Assembly: GCA_947499545.1 (NCBI GenBank)
Contig: CANMOZ010000017.1
Coordinates: 1-64,000 of the forward strand
Length of the DNA stretch: 64,000 bases
Origin: an uncultured Saccharospirillaceae bacterium
GTDB taxonomy: Bacteria; Pseudomonadota; Gammaproteobacteria; Pseudomonadales; Oceanobacteraceae
Reading direction: 5' to 3'
Shown: positions 63,075 through 64,000 of the stretch, piece after piece
Position numbering within the stretch: the stretch's first letter is position 1
How the letters are laid out: each line of letters starts with the position of its first letter
Position numbers and translations under genes: made by a program
Notes under the pieces: model-generated
Databases searched by the model: none
The model's input: only the letters and a program-made list of their open reading frames with translations
Told to the model about the DNA's origin: nothing

Positions 63075-64000
63075 ATGTGTGGCATTGTGGGCATTGTAGC
63101 CCAGTCTGGTGTGAATCAAACTCTCTATGATGCGTTAACGGTTTTGCAGCATAGGGGCCAAGATGCAGCCGGTATTGTGACCAGCCATAATGGCAATTTC
63201 TTTTTAAGAAAAGACAATGGACTGGTTCGTGATGTGTTTCGAACAAGGCATATGCGTCGGCTTGTAGGCCACCTAGGTATTGGTCATATACGCTACCCTA
63301 CAGCGGGCAGTTCCAGCTCCGCAGAAGCACAACCCTTTTACGTTAACTCTCCTTTCGGAATTTCGCTCGCACATAATGGCAACTTAACCAATGCGGATGA
63401 GTTGCGTGATGGCGTGCTGAAAGCTGATTTGCGCCACATTAATACAACCTCTGACTCTGAAGTGCTGCTGAACGTTTTTGCGCATGAATTACAAAAACCC
63501 GGGAAGGTGGAGCTGACCCCAGACGATATCTTTCAGGCCGTTCGAGCGGTTCATGAGAGAGTTAAAGGTGGCTATGCCGTTGTGGCACTGATCAGTGGTT
63601 ACGGGTTGGTTGCCTTTAGGGACCCGAATGGCATTCGACCGATTGTATTTGGTTCTCGTAGCAATGGGACCGGCAAAGATTATATGGTGGCTTCTGAAAG
63701 TGTAGCTTTAGATGCTTCTGGGTTTAGATTGGAGCGTGACATAGCACCCGGCGAGGCAATTTTTATCAGCGAAAAGGGCGAATTCCACCATCAGGTGTGT
63801 GCAGAGAATACTAAACTTTCCCCATGTATTTTTGAGCATGTTTATTTCGCTCGCCCTGATTCCATTATGGACGATGTGTCTGTTTATAAAGCCAGGTTGC
63901 GCATGGGTGTTCGACTTGCAGAGAAAATCGTACGATTAAGACCCGACCATGATATTGATGTTGTCATTCCCATTCCTGATACAAGTCGAACCTCTGCACT
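63075..64000 (+). CDS. purF: Amidophosphoribosyltransferase (3' end outside window)
   Basis: This enzyme makes the first committed step of purine synthesis. It begins [20 protein letters not shown] with the N-terminal nucleophile Cys 2. [23 protein letters not shown] and the start of the PRPP region ([13 protein letters not shown]) are seen. About 308 residues are visible and the frame is open at the window end. Confidence 0.96.
   Translation, partial: MCGIVGIVAQSGVNQTLYDALTVLQHRGQDAAGIVTSHNGNFFLRKDNGLVRDVFRTRHMRRLVGHLGIGHIRYPTAGSSSSAEAQPFYVNSPFGISLAHNGNLTNADELRDGVLKADLRHINTTSDSEVLLNVFAHELQKPGKVELTPDDIFQAVRAVHERVKGGYAVVALISGYGLVAFRDPNGIRPIVFGSRSNGTGKDYMVASESVALDASGFRLERDIAPGEAIFISEKGEFHHQVCAENTKLSPCIFEHVYFARPDSIMDDVSVYKARLRMGVRLAEKIVRLRPDHDIDVVIPIPDTSRTSA

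Noticed and set aside
1-64000. tRNA, rRNA, riboswitch or origin sequences
   Set aside because: Reading the gaps between genes showed no cloverleaf, rRNA segment, known aptamer core or DnaA-box cluster. A covariance-model search would be needed for certainty.

Overview
The window is chromosomal DNA of a marine-type gammaproteobacterium, most like the Oceanospirillales and their relatives. I infer this from the gene order rlmN-pilF-ispG-hisS-yfgM-bamB-der and cvpA-purF, the suhB/trmJ/cysE/iscR neighbourhood, moderate GC content and many orphan family-3 solute-binding proteins. I cannot name a species.

Bases 1 to about 21,740 are the right part of a tailed (myovirus-type) prophage. The head module has a Nu1-type small terminase, GpA-type large terminase, lambda-type portal and a fused protease-capsid protein. 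The tail module is P2-like: V, W, J, I, fibre, FI, FII, E/E', T, U, X, D. Integrase, repressor, replication and lysis genes are not in the window and would lie to the left. The prophage shows damage: the portal gene has a one-base frameshift and an IS5-family element splits a membrane-protein gene. It also carries cargo: a PAAR tip protein, a reverse-strand trypsin-like protein with a GlyGly-CTERM tail and a destroyed catalytic triad, and a small secreted protein. A 20-base sequence recurs four times in the prophage, twice in genes and twice between them. The right prophage edge lies against a solute-binding protein gene that has lost its 3' part.

Bases 21,750 to 36,744 hold phhA, a PagL-like deacylase, an M16 peptidase lipoprotein, several orphan solute-binding proteins, and queE/queC with a globin. 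Between two sister solute-binding genes (28,261 and 32,704) sits a tight four-gene operon: a histidine-rich membrane protein, a KAS III-like enzyme, a heme-oxygenase-like diiron enzyme and an unknown protein. It looks like a small, possibly undescribed, lipid-type biosynthetic island. A SuhB-like protein that has lost metal-binding aspartates closes the region.

Bases 36,873 to 45,243 begin with trmJ and cysE. An accessory stretch then separates cysE from iscR. It holds a universal stress protein, an AraC regulator divergent from an apparent MFS transporter-cytochrome b561 fusion, another solute-binding protein, a free-standing S74 chaperone-peptidase domain with an N-terminal signal, and a zinc-ribbon protein.

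Bases 45,244 to 53,393 are a hybrid iron-sulfur assembly operon: iscR-iscS-sufB-sufC-sufD-sufS-sufA-sufT-sufE, with no iscU, hscBA or fdx. A good type 1 IscR site covers the iscR promoter, and IscS lacks the C-terminal tail that docks IscU. Bases 53,505 to the end are conserved housekeeping genes: ndk, rlmN, pilF, ispG, hisS, yfgM-like, bamB, der, cvpA and the start of purF. No tRNA, rRNA or CRISPR array was seen.
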